DNA of 64,000 nucleotides from Carallia brachiata (taxonomy: Eukaryota; Streptophyta; Magnoliopsida; Malpighiales; Rhizophoraceae). The notes under the pieces were generated by a model. The model did not search any database, was not told where the DNA came from, and was given only the letters and a program-made list of their open reading frames with translations. The stretch spans positions 9,849,248 to 9,913,247 of the forward strand of contig JADCRB010000068.1 of assembly GCA_021464245.1 (NCBI GenBank). Direction: 5' to 3'. Positions 32,765-44,990 of the stretch are shown piece by piece. Within the stretch, counting starts at the first letter, position 1. Every line of letters begins with the position of its first letter. Made by a program: the position numbers and the translations under genes.

Positions 32765-32885
32765 AAGCATGGTCGAAATGGAGGGCAGCAACAGAGAAAG
32801 TCATGGAGAAAGTTGCGCCAAGAGGAAGTTGAAATTTTCCACCGGGGTATTAGAATCTGGGGTTCCAACAAGTTGAAAAAGGTGC
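32765..32885 (+). pseudogene. Fragment of gene X
   Basis: The plus strand reads MVEMEGSNRESHGES, then KRKLKFSTGVLESG, closely matching the middle of gene X (arm A near 35,490-35,590; arm B near 55,370-55,470) before a stop. The fragment keeps the reading frame that arm A gene X has lost at the same place. It lies head-to-head with the SRA pseudogene, so the two may have moved together. Confidence 0.75.
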
Positions 32886-32944
32886 GGTGAATAATTATTA
32901 TTTTTCAAGGATCTATGTGGTGATTGAGGCTGAAACTTTTAATT

Positions 32945-33225
32945 TAAAAATTTAGAGTCGTTTGCTTGTTATAAAATATTTATAAAAAAAATATTTATAC
33001 AAAAAATAATAATTTTTTTATCACTTATTTAAAGTATAGTTTGTTTTTTTTTTTAAAAATAACATCAGCTTAAAGAAAGGAAATGTTTTTTTTTTGAAAA
33101 TTTTAAAATTTTTCTTAAATTTTTCATTGTAAAATATTTTATATAAAATAAACGTCGGATAATGAAAAAAAAAAATTCTTATAAAATATTTTTATACAAA
33201 CAAACGTACCCTAAGTTCAATTCTA
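32945..33225. repeat. AT-rich MITE-like inverted repeat
   Basis: The left side reads CGTTTGCTTGTTATAAAA and the right side, on the minus strand, CGTTTGTTTGTATAAAA. They enclose about 260 bases of A/T runs. No certain target duplication, so the boundary calls are tentative. Confidence 0.4.
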
Positions 33226-33240
33226 CTTCTTTTATCCATT

Positions 33241-34230
33241 AGCTTTTTATAGACCATCTTCATAAAGACTAAAAAAATAAAATATAGAGAATAAAAAACC
33301 CAAAATAATAATTCTCAAAACCCAAATAAGCACAAAAAAAAAAAAACCATAAACAATTGTCAAAAAAATCATCATAAATTTAAACGAAAAAAATTAAGAG
33401 AAAATAAGAAATGACAATAATAGCGAATCCATAGACAGAAAATATTAATATGTTTACTTTAAATATAATTAGTGTTACTTTATATTTAGTATTATTTTAA
33501 TTATTAAAGATTATTAGTATTACCTTAAATCTTATGATAATAAATATTTATTAATATTTTCATGCTTATGACCACTCTATTATTATTTTTTATGTTCCCT
33601 AGTTGGACTCAAATTAAAATTTCTTTTTTACTAAAACACAATTCCTAATTAGTTCTATACAACTGAAAATTTTAGACAATAAAATTTTCAGAAAATAAAT
33701 TTTCTTCAAGAGAGTTGTTTTTTGGATAACAAAATTTTTTACTCACTAGCTTTTTATAGACCATCTTCACAAAAAATAAAAAAATAAAACATAGAAAATA
33801 AAAAAACCCAAAATATAATTCTCAAAACCCAAATAAGTTAAAAAAACCATAAACAATTGTCAAAAAAATCAAAATAAATTAACAAAAAATTAGGAGAAAA
33901 TAGAAAATGACCGTAATAGCCAATCCATAGACAGAAACTATTAATATATTTATCTTAAACAAAATTAGTGTTACTCTATTTAGTGTTACTTTAAATATAA
34001 TTAGTGTTACTCTAAATTTTATGATAAATAAAAAATTTATTAATGTTTTCATGCTTATGGCCACTCTATTATTATTTTTTGTATTCCCTAGTTGCACTCA
34101 AATTAAAAATATTTTTTTTTTTCTAAAACACAATTCTTAGTTAGTTGGATACAATTCACATTTTAGAAAATGGATTTTCCAAAAATAGATTTTCTTCAAG
34201 AGAATTGTTTTTTGGACAACAAAATTTATA
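33241..34230. repeat. Tandem duplication, two units of about 500 bp
   Basis: The unit starting AGCTTTTTATAGACCATCTT at 33,241 returns at 33,748, a period of 507 bases. Shared words follow in the same order: CATAAACAATTGTCAAAAAA, ATCCATAGACAGAAA, ATTTTCTTCAAGAGA, TTGTTTTTTGGA. The second unit runs up to the gene X promoter. Arm B carries only the gene-proximal end of such a unit (56,690-56,820 in complement), so the duplication probably arose in arm A after the arms formed. Confidence 0.8.
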
Positions 34231-34452
34231 TTCTCAAAAACATCGTTATTATTTGGCACTAAAATTAAGATTTAATAAAAAAAAAATGTATATCTTTCAG
34301 AAAACAACTTTTTTATTCTTGAGAAAATAATCTTTGCTTGTTTCTTACCATTTAGTTTAAATAAAATGTAGAGGAAGAGCCAAAGGAGGGAAAACAAATG
34401 CCAAATTGCCAAAGCCAAACCCTAAAATCAAACACTGTTTCTCCGCCTTCAG

Positions 34453-35998
34453 ATGAAGATCTCAGAGCTGCACGGCGGCGATCCTTTTCGTTCAATCGCA
34501 GAGCTCTGCTACATTTCATCTTCTGAAGAAGAGCGCTTGCGTCGCTGCTCTTTCGGCTTCGTGCCACCGGATGATGACGATGGGCCTCCCCTGTTCGCCG
34601 GCTGTTCCGGCGAAATTCCCGTAGCCTCCACCGGAATCACGATGTTATCACTACCGGAAAATTTAGAGGAGCATAAAAATGGCGATAACGCTCCTCGTGA
34701 TGCCACCGCTGGCGAGGTTTTCCACACGCCGCCGGAAGAGTCCACGGTGGCTGGCTCCTCGGAAGAGCAGCTGCTGCAACACGAACAGGTGGTGTCAGTT
34801 GAGGGCGTAGAAAATGCTGATGAAATCGAGGCTGTTGATGGTGATTGTACGGATGAGTCGGTGGTAGCCGTTGATTTGGGAAGGGATACGGATCCAGGGT
34901 TTTCTCTGGAGACAGAATTGACGGAGAGGATTGAAATTGATACAGGTATGATTTCATCTCCTCGCGTTAATCGAGCTCGCGAGAACGAGGTAATTTACTG
35001 TGAAACAACTGAAGTTAGGGTTTCGAAAAGGGTCTTAACTTCGAATGATGGTATTTGCGAATCTCCTGTTAAAAAGTCTAGAATTTCTGATAGAGATTTG
35101 GAGTTCGAAACATCAGGAAGTGGTTTAGGCACTTGTGGGGGGAAAACATTGAAGACAATGTCGAAAACTATGGTGAAGTTGACATCTCAATTGAATGAAT
35201 CAAAAGCTTTTCATAAAAATTCGGACTTAGAGGCTCCAAGAGGTAGTTTAGCTGCTGAAGCTGACAACACTTTAGTATGGCAGTGAAAACTACGAGTGAA
35301 TTGAGTCTATTGGAAACATCAAAAGATTTGGAAAATAATGTGGCTACGGAGACTTTGAGAAATGGTTTAGATTCTGAAACAGAGAAATCAGGAGAGGTTT
35401 TCAAAGAATCCGTTGATAGAGCACCTGGTGATGTAATTGATCTGTCGACTAGTGGTTCAAAGTCACTACAAAATCACCAAAGTGAAGAAACAATGGTCGA
35501 AATGCATGGCAGCAACAGGGAAAGTCAAGGAGAAAGCTCCCCAGGAGAAAGTTGGAATTTTCTGCTGAGGTATTAGAATCTGGTTCCCAACAAAGCAAAG
35601 AAGCTGCAGGGAATGATGACAACAGAAAGGAAGGAATAAGCAGTTCTAAACTAGATAGTGAATCTGATGAAGTTCGTAACAGCAGAGAAAAAAATGCAGC
35701 CAGAAAGAGGATCAATGACATTGACAAGTTTAGATATGTTGGTCCTAGTTGTGCACATCTTCACCAACTAGGGAAAGGTGATAAAGGAAAACGTGCATTG
35801 CCAGCATCACTGCTCGGAAAAGAGAATGCAATAAGGGAGGGAGTGGAGGATTTTTTCGCTGAGTCTTTAAAGAATTATAAGGAGCTTACATTAGTAGATG
35901 TTCTTAGAATGCTTGTGGGGGAGCGTCGTCGTGATCCTAGATTAGACAAATTAAGCATCCTTGATTGTGCGAAAATGCGTGGCATGACTTTTCCTTGA
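34453..35998 (+). pseudogene. Gene X, arm A copy: unknown nuclear-type protein gene broken by two lesions
   Basis: A strongly coding stretch begins MKISELHGGDPFRSIAELC. It runs 277 codons through an acidic, Ser/Glu-rich region and a possible nuclear signal (SPVKKSRISDRDLEF). An 11-base insertion (35,269-35,279), absent from arm B, shifts the frame. A second piece (35,277-35,576) is lost at a single-base deletion near 35,545. A third piece (35,552-35,998) contains EKNAARKRINDIDKFRYVGP, GKGDKGKRALPASLLGKENA and the conserved-looking end ELTLVDVLRMLVGERRRDPR, finishing at TGA 35,996. The ancestral product would have been roughly 500 residues. I do not recognise the family. An intron explanation is unlikely because no splice sites fit and arm B is continuous at both places. 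Confidence 0.75.
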
Positions 35999-36975
35999 AC
36001 CTTGTTGGCTTCCATGGTGGGGATAGAAGCTGGTGATGATGACAGGGAGGACATTCTGAGCTGAAACTGATGAGTAGTGTATTTGGCAAGGCGTTTTAGG
36101 TTGCGCGTTCACAAAGGCATAATTTGCTTTTTTCAGAACACTTATGTTGAAAGTATAAGTGAAACGGGTAGTTTTCAAAACCTGGGAGCCGAAAATTATG
36201 AGTGTACTTAGTTCTTTTATGAATAGCTCTCTGTATATTAGGAGAAGATTTTTGAAGTAGCCAAGGGGCTTAAGAAAAGATGATTTTGTAGCATAATGGG
36301 TGTTCTGAGAATATTATTGTCTATACCATCACTCTTCCCTTTTTTTTTTTCTGTTCATGCATTGAAGCATTCTTTGCTTGAGCCCTAGATTGTAGTTCAA
36401 CTTGAATCCTTGGATCAAAATCAATCTGATCTATAGTTATCAGAGAAGGTTTCTTGTGAAAGTAATTTTTCTTTATTATTTTTTTTCTTATTCCAGAGCA
36501 ACAAAATTTAATCCAAACCATTGCCTGCTGGCCAAAGTTTTCCTGATTGTGAAGCAAGATATGCTTTGAGAGGTATAGGTATGATGCCTGTTGATCATTC
36601 GAGATACGCAAAGCAAGTGTATTTGTCACCCCTTTGTTTGAGATAGCAACATTATTGTTGGCCCACCACGACACAATAATCTGCTTCTGCTCTGAGCCAC
36701 CATAGGTTAGGCCTTATCTTCCCAAACACATATGTTCTCATGAAAATCAACGTTATTTCAAATCACAAAGACAAAGAGAAGCAGATGGGATTGATTCATC
36801 CGCGCAATAGTCTCAGCATTACGGAACAACATCATATATAAGCCATTGCAGCTGATTTGCGTTGTCCGACATGAACATTATCTCATTTATACTTTGATAA
36901 AATGATTATTACGTGGCAAAAGCATATGGATGTCAAGATTGTGCTGCTTCTTTGAATATTTGCAGGTGGGATATG
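35999..36975. other. 3' flank of gene X, conserved to the inner end of arm A
   Basis: No gene. Blocks match arm B (53,905-54,780) in reverse complement: GAATCCTTGGATCAAAA (36,400s against 54,530s), CCCACCAC (36,662 against 54,282), and CTTTGATAAAATGATTATT (36,891 against 53,990). The similarity fades around 36,975, which I take as the inner arm boundary. Confidence 0.6.
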
Positions 36976-39900
36976 ACTTGGTATATGCCTACAATACTAT
37001 TGAAACTTGAAAGGCGCTAATCCGCCGTGGCCAAGAATACAAGTTTTAAGGCTCACAATCTACAAAAAATTCTACTTAAAAGAGTTGCTGCATAATCACA
37101 AATTCACAAGTCCACAACTCGAATGGCTCCAATACCTTAAGAGGGTTTTGCCATCTAAATTAGTCGCACCTTGTTTTTTCTTTCTTCATTCAAGATGGAC
37201 GTTTTCAAAGGAGCGTCAAATCACTATGTCCGTAGTTTCTTGGCAATTATAGTGGCATCTCTTTTTCTTTATCAATTTGACTTAGTTTGGTTGGCAATTG
37301 ATTTGAAGTGGACGAAATTGGTCCTATTCCCATAGGATTGATCCAATTTTATGAGGGTCGGTTTTATTATTTTCCTCTTTATCTCTCTATTTCTCCGAAC
37401 ACGTTTTTTGCTTGACTTTTTTTTTTTTTGACCATTTTTACTTGATATGGCACTTACGGTAACAGAAAATTGGTGATTTTAGTGTGATTGTATTAGTAAA
37501 AAAAAGGTAAGTCTTTTAGATGAAATTGTGATTTATTGAAGCATATGACCTTAAGCCAGCAAATAAAATAAAATAAAATAAAATTATACAGAGTGTTTGG
37601 AGAAGTTAGATTCATTGTACATTCATGTATTGCAAGTAAACTAGATATATTTAAGAAAGAGAAAAACAGTTACAATTAAATAGTAATATAGTCTTATTAA
37701 TAGCATCTGACAAATTTATCTTTTTTTTATTATAAATTAAGCTATTTAACGGCTCATATGTTACTACTTCACAGTCACTCTTATAAGACAATTTTTACTT
37801 GCGCAAATTAAATCATATCTTTTTATTATTTTTGGGTTCACCTTATATCTAGAAGTTAAATAGTACATATATTACTGCTTGTAAATTACTTCCAATAGTT
37901 TGTAACTCTAATTCAGATCTAAATGGTCCAATCAACACAAAAAGATAGAGGCCAAGAAGAGGTCCATATACGTATGTTCATATATATGTCTGTGTGTGTA
38001 TATGTGTATATCTCCAAAATGTTGATAATGTAAAAAGGTATAGCATCGAGTTAATCATCAAATGAGATCAGGCTCAAAGGATCCATGATTTAAAAAGTCC
38101 CAAAGAAAAGTTCTTTTTGAAGTGTTTTTATTCGGACTAATGGCTGAAGAACCTGCTCAAACAAGTTAATTTGCTCCTTTAAATTTATTCAGCTTTTGGG
38201 ATCTCCACAATTCTGGGTCCAAAGTCTCAAGGTTTTTTTAGGTCCATAGAAATCCTTTTATTATTATTATTATTATTAGGTAATTAACCACAAAACAAAA
38301 TTGTTAAGAAAATCTGGTTGTCAAAGTTTATAAACTTTTTCAAAGTAGTTGATAATTGTGGGATCAACTATGTTATCTCTCTCTCTCTCTCTCTTTCCCT
38401 TTTTTTTGAATTTTTAAAATTAGTTTTCTTTATTTTACAACACTAGCATCACACTTTAGCAACACCTTTTGTATTGGTTGTCAGTTGCTATAAGCAGTTA
38501 TCGTTTTATAGTATTCTCAATATTAATTCTGCTTGCACGTTTCTTTTCTTTTTTCTAGTATCAATGTTTAACTGGTGCTGCAATATATGTTTGGAACAAA
38601 GTCCTTAACTAACAATGATTGGTTATGTTTCGAATTATATTCTAATTTTGTTTACCATTTCTTTTTTTTTTGAGTAATTGTTTATTATTTTCACTATTGG
38701 AGAATTGTATAATGGCATGACTTTAGAATGGTGTGAAATGTATATGAAATTACTCTTCTCCTATATATAAAGAAAGAAGAATTCCCAAAATAAAACAAAA
38801 AATAAAAATGAAGGGGAAGAGAGATTGGGTCTGTTGCTTTTTGGTAAGCATAGAGAAATGGACAAAGCAAGATAAAAATAAAGAATCTATACATTGACCA
38901 AGTCAATATGAGATTAATTTAAAGCTAATAATAATAATAATAATAATAATTTGTAATAAAATAGTCTCTAATCCAATTGCTGATTTGCCTACATTGGCAA
39001 GTTAGAATAAGGTAATGAAAAAACTCAAAGCATCTCCATCATCCATTAATTAACAAATGTTGACCGTTTACTATGCAATCTATGTTAAACGCACCAAGAA
39101 AAGAAACATTAGGAAATTAATTACCGACAGATAGAGCCAAAACTGAATGTTATAATCATTAATACCTAATAATATAAGTACTCTTTTACCATTCTTAATT
39201 AGTTAATTAATTTATTTTTTGGTTATGCCATCTTAGTATTGTCAATGTAGTTAAATTGGGCAAATGGATGCCAAAGACTTCCATTTTTTTTTTTATGGCG
39301 ATGCGGCAAAAATCTTCTAACCAATAAAAAACAATAGCAAAGCAATATAATATTGTTCTGTTTTCTTATTAATTCTCCCTAATAAAGTTAGAGTCTTAGA
39401 GGTGCAACACTTAGTTCATAGACTCACAATTATTTTCCCCTTTTGTGTACCAATCACAAAATTCAATTCTTGTTTTATGAACTCAATATACATTTATTTT
39501 AATGATTAGATCAATCCTTCATATCGATGGTAAGAAATGCTAATTTAAATGAATTTAACATTAGATGATTTGTTTTTCTCTTATTAAAGGCATTATCTAA
39601 TACTAATCACCCTACCATGCCACACATATTGTACGCTTTGATACAAGTTCACCAACGCATTAAACATTGAGTAATACATTTATGCAGATTTCACATTTGA
39701 TTGCAATTAAAAAAAAAAAAAAGAAAGGTGGGGACAAAAAGGAAAGTTAAGAAAAGGGGCATTTGGGACATTTGACTAGGGTTTTGTACACGCATAGATA
39801 CATCAATCAATCACCATAGCAAAATTAATAATTTCTCATTATTATTATCATTTTTTTTTTTTGCCCACTGAAAATAGTAATCGAGAAGATGAGGCACAAA

Positions 39901-40021
39901 TTTGAAACAGGTGAGGGAAAACCTCAGATCCACGAGTTAGAGGCTTGCTGCTCCTCTTGCTCATTGTTTGTAGTTGTAGTAGATGTTAGGTTATTTTTTT
40001 CTATGCACCTTACAAAAGTGG
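36976..40021. other. Spacer DNA, left part, gene-free
   Basis: AT-rich DNA with simple repeats: (AAATA)n at about 37,560-37,583, TTATTATTATT at 38,259-38,278, a CT run at 38,374-38,394, and (AAT)n at 38,927-38,952. No frame has coding character. Confidence 0.4.
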
Positions 40022-40503
40022 GGATATGTAACCTTTTGATAATAAACTTTTATACTATTTTACATGTAAATCTTAAAATTTTTTAAATTTTATTTGAATG
40101 TTAAATTTTTTGATTTTATATAAAATCAGTTATCTATCGACAAAAAGTAATCAATTTATTAAAAAATAATTTTCACTTTAAAAAATTATTTAAGAAAAGA
40201 TTAAATACACGAATTAAATATTTTTTCTATCAAAAAATATACATATTGAGTATTAAATTCATGTACTTGTTAAAAAATTTTAATGTATATTTTGATTGAT
40301 AAAAAAAATATTTAATTATATTTAATTTTTTTAATAATTTTATTAAGTTAAATTTATTTATTAATAGATTGATTATTTTTGTAAACGAAAGAACTGATTT
40401 AGTAAGAAATTAAAAGATTTAGAATTTAAATAAAATATTAAAAAAATTTATAATTTGTATGTAAAAAAAATATAAAAATTTAATACCAAAAATTTACATA
40501 TCC
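40022..40503. mobile_element. Mutator-like MITE with long terminal inverted repeats, copy 2
   Basis: Both ends start GGATATGTAA when read inward. The inverted arms run over 120 bases with matching words TTACATGTAAATCTTAAA (left) and TTACATACAAATTATAAA (right in complement), then AAATCAGTTATCTATCG and AAATCAGTTCTTTCGTT. The flanks ACAAAAGTG (left) and CAAAAAGTG (right) form an imperfect 9-bp target duplication. The subterminal AAATCAGTTCTT word and the layout are shared with the element at 3,296-3,769, so the two are one family. Confidence 0.65.
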
Positions 40504-43500
40504 TTGCAAAAAGTGTTAAGCCTGCTTTTCATTTTGTCAACTTTTTATCTTTTTAATTATTATTATTTTTTTTTTTTTTACAGAGAAGGTAGGAGGTCAA
40601 CAAATGAGAATAATCTATATGACCAAATATAATACCAAAAGATTTTAATAAAACATTTCAACTAATTATACCTAAAATACAAAAAGATCTATCTTTATCT
40701 AACGGTAGTTTTGTATCAAATCAAATATAGGTGATTTATTTTCTAGGAAAAAAAAAAAAAGGTCATTTAGTGTGGTAGAGCACATGGCTCGAGTCATGCG
40801 GCCTACCGCTTACCCTCTAGCTGTACACGTGGCGGATCGAAATTTGATGGACCCACAAGACAACGAGATGGTTTTTTGTTTCCGTTTTTTATGCAGTGGG
40901 GCGAGTCGATTGGCAACCAGCATTTATGAGCTCTGCTCGGGCCCACCAATAACACTAATCACGTTTTTCAAATATTTTAGTTGCATATTTATGTATCCAT
41001 AATCTAGATTAATCGCCCAATGTCTTCAACAATTGAGTGCTAACCCACAATGGACCAATCAAAACCACCCACCAGAGCAATTTTTTCTTGATGAATGGAT
41101 AAATGCAAATAATTATAGTATCGGTTTGCCACCATCTTCAATTGTTCCTCTAATTTCTTAGCCCTCTACAGTTATTTTATTTTTTTTTACTTTTTTTTAT
41201 AATTTTAATCCTTTAGTCATTAAAATAAAAAAAGAGAAACGTTATATAACACGCAGATTTACACAATATGACATAATTTTTATTATAATTATTAGTTGAA
41301 TATTTATTGTGACTTGATATATGATCACAATTGATAACAACAAATAACCTAATATAAATGTACAATAAACGATCCTGTCCACAGCAAAACAACTTGTAAC
41401 CCGCATTCATGTGATGAAACCCTTCATTCCAACAATTAACAATAAGAAATTATGAGCATATCGTTTTTATCTTGAGCATCCAATAGGTCTTGGAATGCTC
41501 CGAACATTTCAATTTACTCTCTGACCAACCTTTTGTTAAAGACTCAAGATCAATGAATTGATGATTCTCAGCCGTCAGATTTTAACATGATTGAGTCTTG
41601 TTGTGAGCTATTGTTGCTGTTTGTTTTGAGGTTGAGGGTTTTGATGTATTAGTCATCCAATCCCTATCAAAAAGTCCACAATGCTCTATTGGCGAGAGAT
41701 GCAATGCTCAAGTCAAGTAACTTTTGATGGCTTAATTTTAATGGAGTGGACCAAAAATAATTTCACATGCTCAAGGCTAAATTCCAAAAGGCACCAAGAT
41801 GGGTCAAATTTCATAAAATATATCCACCATGTATGTGCATTTGTCATCGATGCACTATTGGTGCTGTTTTTCCCTTTTGTTGGTTAAAAATTCTTGAAAA
41901 CAAGGAAGAGAGAGAGAAAGGATGCTGAAATGGAAAACACCATTTGGTGTGTAATTTTTCTAATCATCCGCATTAACATTCAACCTGAACAGACGACTTA
42001 AATTTGTCTGAAAAAGATTCGACTTGACAATTTGACTCAAATCTATTTGAAAAAACTCGATTAAATAACTTGAATTAAATTTGTTCAAAAATACTTAGTT
42101 TAAACTTGATTCGAACGCGTTGTGATTTAAAGGTAACTTGATTTAAAATGAACTAAACCCAAATTAACTTGATTAGACGTAAAAAAAAAATGTATTACTT
42201 TCTCTTTGCAAATTGAAATCTTTTTTTTTTAAAAAAAACAAGCATATTATTTAATATTTCTTTATTTTTTTACATATTATTTTGTTTACATAAACACATT
42301 CACCATTTAAGGTAGTAGATGGAAAGTCGGTGAGTTTACCTTCACATTGAACTGAATTTGAGTCTGACTACTGTTGCTTTTCCTACAAAGTGAGTTATTT
42401 TATATAGCGCGGTATTTGATTCAAAACTTATTAACACCGAGGTCAGACGTGAAAGAGGTCTATTCGATCACAATAATATTTAGGTGGCGAGTTCTTCCAG
42501 GAAGAAATTGAATAAAGATATAATGAGTGATTCTCGATCTCAATCTATACATGCGATGACTCACATGCTAGTAATACATATTTTTTATTGTTAAAAAAAA
42601 AAACACATTCGATATACACACAACTTGATTTTCATATATTATATATATATATACACGTAAAACTTTTTATCATGAAATTGTTTGAAAGAAAAGAATCAAC
42701 ATTCAATATTTTAAAAGATTAAAAAAAATAGTTATGTATTTTTCATCTAGTTCAATATATGATAAAATAAAAAATTAATTAAAAAAACCTGATGCGACAC
42801 AAACCCAATTCGAAACGCGATCTAACCTAAAAACAGCTCCCTAAAGATTCCTTGAATGAGATGTGATCCGAACCATTCCCATCTGACCCGGCTTATTTGG
42901 CACGTCAGCAGTCAGCCCCAACAAAAAAAAAAAAAAAAAAGATAAAATAACTGGGCCCCGAAATTACGCTTACGACAACCCGCTCTCCGTCCCCTAATCC
43001 AATCAAGAAAGAGGTCCAAAGGCAACTTATATTTGATGGGTCCCGTTTTAAATATTTGAGCAAATCACATGGTGACAAATGTAAGTGTGACCACAAATCA
43101 GCCAGATGTGCGGTGACTGTAAAGGCCTATTCTTTGCGCACAATACCTACCCTATTTTCATCAACATAACACAAAAATAATATTTATAACAAAATTCTGG
43201 CCACAAAATAATATTATAATAAAATTTTAAAAGATTATTTTTAGGATGATTTAATTGCTTAACTCAATTGTGATAGACTCATTTGTACATAAAAAATAAA
43301 ATTAATTAATATCACAAAGAAAAATATTAAGTAATAATATTTAAATAATAATAAAATGATATATATCATTAGATGATTATAATTTGAAAAAAAAAGTAAT
43401 TAGATACTATTAATTAAAATTTGTAACTACTTAAGTTTAAATTACGTAACGAGACCTTATCACAAAAATAAGAATCCAATTAAAATTTCGCTAATACTCT

Positions 43501-44250
43501 AAAAAGAAGAGTCAACCGTTTGGAGATGAGATTTATAGATACAAAAAAATATGGGACAATAAAATAGAAACATAATCTAAGCATCAATATTATAAATGAT
43601 ATTATTTATGCGATATACTGATCACAACACAGCTATATAGTAGAAATGAATGTACTCTACTAAACCCTATGACTTAGTTTTTAAATATTTTTTTTTGATG
43701 AGTAAAGGATTAAAAATTGAATAAAAAAATAAAAGAGAGCAATTGTAGCAAAATAAGAAAATAAATGAACAATTGAAGATGACTGTTAATGGTCCCGAGT
43801 TCTTTTACTGGAATTATTAATTTTAAATATTGATCATATTGTAACTACACAAAATAAATATGTAGAGTGAATGTTTTGAAATAAAAATATTTGTCTAACA
43901 TTAATAATTTTTTGAATGTTGACCATATCATTATACAAAAAATTAATTTTTAAAATCATAAAAAATATTATAAAATTATTTTTGGAAGGGTGAATGGATG
44001 GCAAATTTCTTATTATTTGTTTCTTTCTCCTTTATTTTCATATTGTAGAATCACAGATACATCTACGGAAAAATTAAAGATAATTCTTAGATGTTTATAT
44101 GGAGTTGTTTTCATTTTTTAAAAAAATTATGGATGTAAATTTTTGGATCAATGTTTTAACATTTGCCTTTAACACACAGACGACAAGAATAAGCATATGA
44201 GAGATCAACATTAATTTGGACAGCATGTTGAGAAAAACAAAAGCATAAGA
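40504..44250. other. Spacer DNA, middle part, gene-free
   Basis: AT-rich with a GC-richer pocket at 40,770-40,960 that holds a tRNA-like word (GTGGTAGAGCACATGGCTCG) and a G-box CACGTG at about 40,826. The stretch 41,960-42,850 has repeated motifs of the AACTTGA/TTGACTC type that suggest an old element, without definable ends. No protein-coding gene was recognised. Confidence 0.3.
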
Positions 44251-44251
44251 G

Positions 44252-44990
44252 GTTTTTGTTTTTTGGAACAGAAAGGCAAATTATATCAACTTAAGGAGAA
44301 GATACAAAGGTCTGCATAAAACACACCTAATACTCCAACCCATACGTATGTCAAAAAAAAAAAAAAAGAGCCTTATACCCTAAACCAAGCAGAAACAAAC
44401 AAGGGCCACCACCCACAAACTCAAGCTGCGGCACCCAGAACCAGAGAGCACCGACGAAGAAAACGGACTCTGGCTCACAAAGTAACCAGGAACAGGGAAG
44501 GCGGTAGCTGATTGATTAGTCCCCAGTGCCTTAACGAGGCCATGAAGAAGCCCACGATGGCTGCACCAGACTGCGACTATCATAGGGAGCTCGGCGACAG
44601 CTCCACCCTCAACCCTCAACAGCCAAGGTAGTTGCTCGGTCATCTAAATAGAGTCTGTACAAAGCCGACTCAAGTCAAAAGAAGGGAAGTCCTTCACCCC
44701 CGCACCTAACCGGAGCTAAGTGAAGGTGCAGGGGATGCAGTAGTGCACGAAAATGAAAAACGCAGAACTAGACCCAATCGAGCAGGAACCCGAGGCACTG
44801 AAAGCCCACTCAAACTGCAACCACGAGATCAACCAAACAGGCGAGTTGGAACCAAAACCCATTGAGGGGCACCCGATGGCATAGAGGCCAAGCAAATTGG
44901 AAAGAATGACTGATCGACAGAGAAAGACACGAAAAAAACCTCCCGACGCATGATAGTGCAGAGAGGTGCACGATAGCAATTCTTTTGAGG
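44252..44990 (-). mobile_element. Probable LINE-derived or related remnant
   Basis: This block is much richer in G+C than its AT-rich surroundings. On the minus strand it ends TATAATTTGCCTTTCTGTTC followed by an A-rich tail, the usual 3' end of plant non-LTR elements. An internal A-run (44,350-44,365 on plus) suggests either a nested insertion or a poly-T tract. No reverse transcriptase or RNase H motif could be read, so this would be a 3' untranslated or non-autonomous piece. No target duplication was seen. Confidence 0.45.

Noticed and set aside
36321..36674. 117-residue minus frame in the gene X 3' flank
   Set aside because: The matching part of arm B does not keep the frame, and the sequence is low-complexity at its end.
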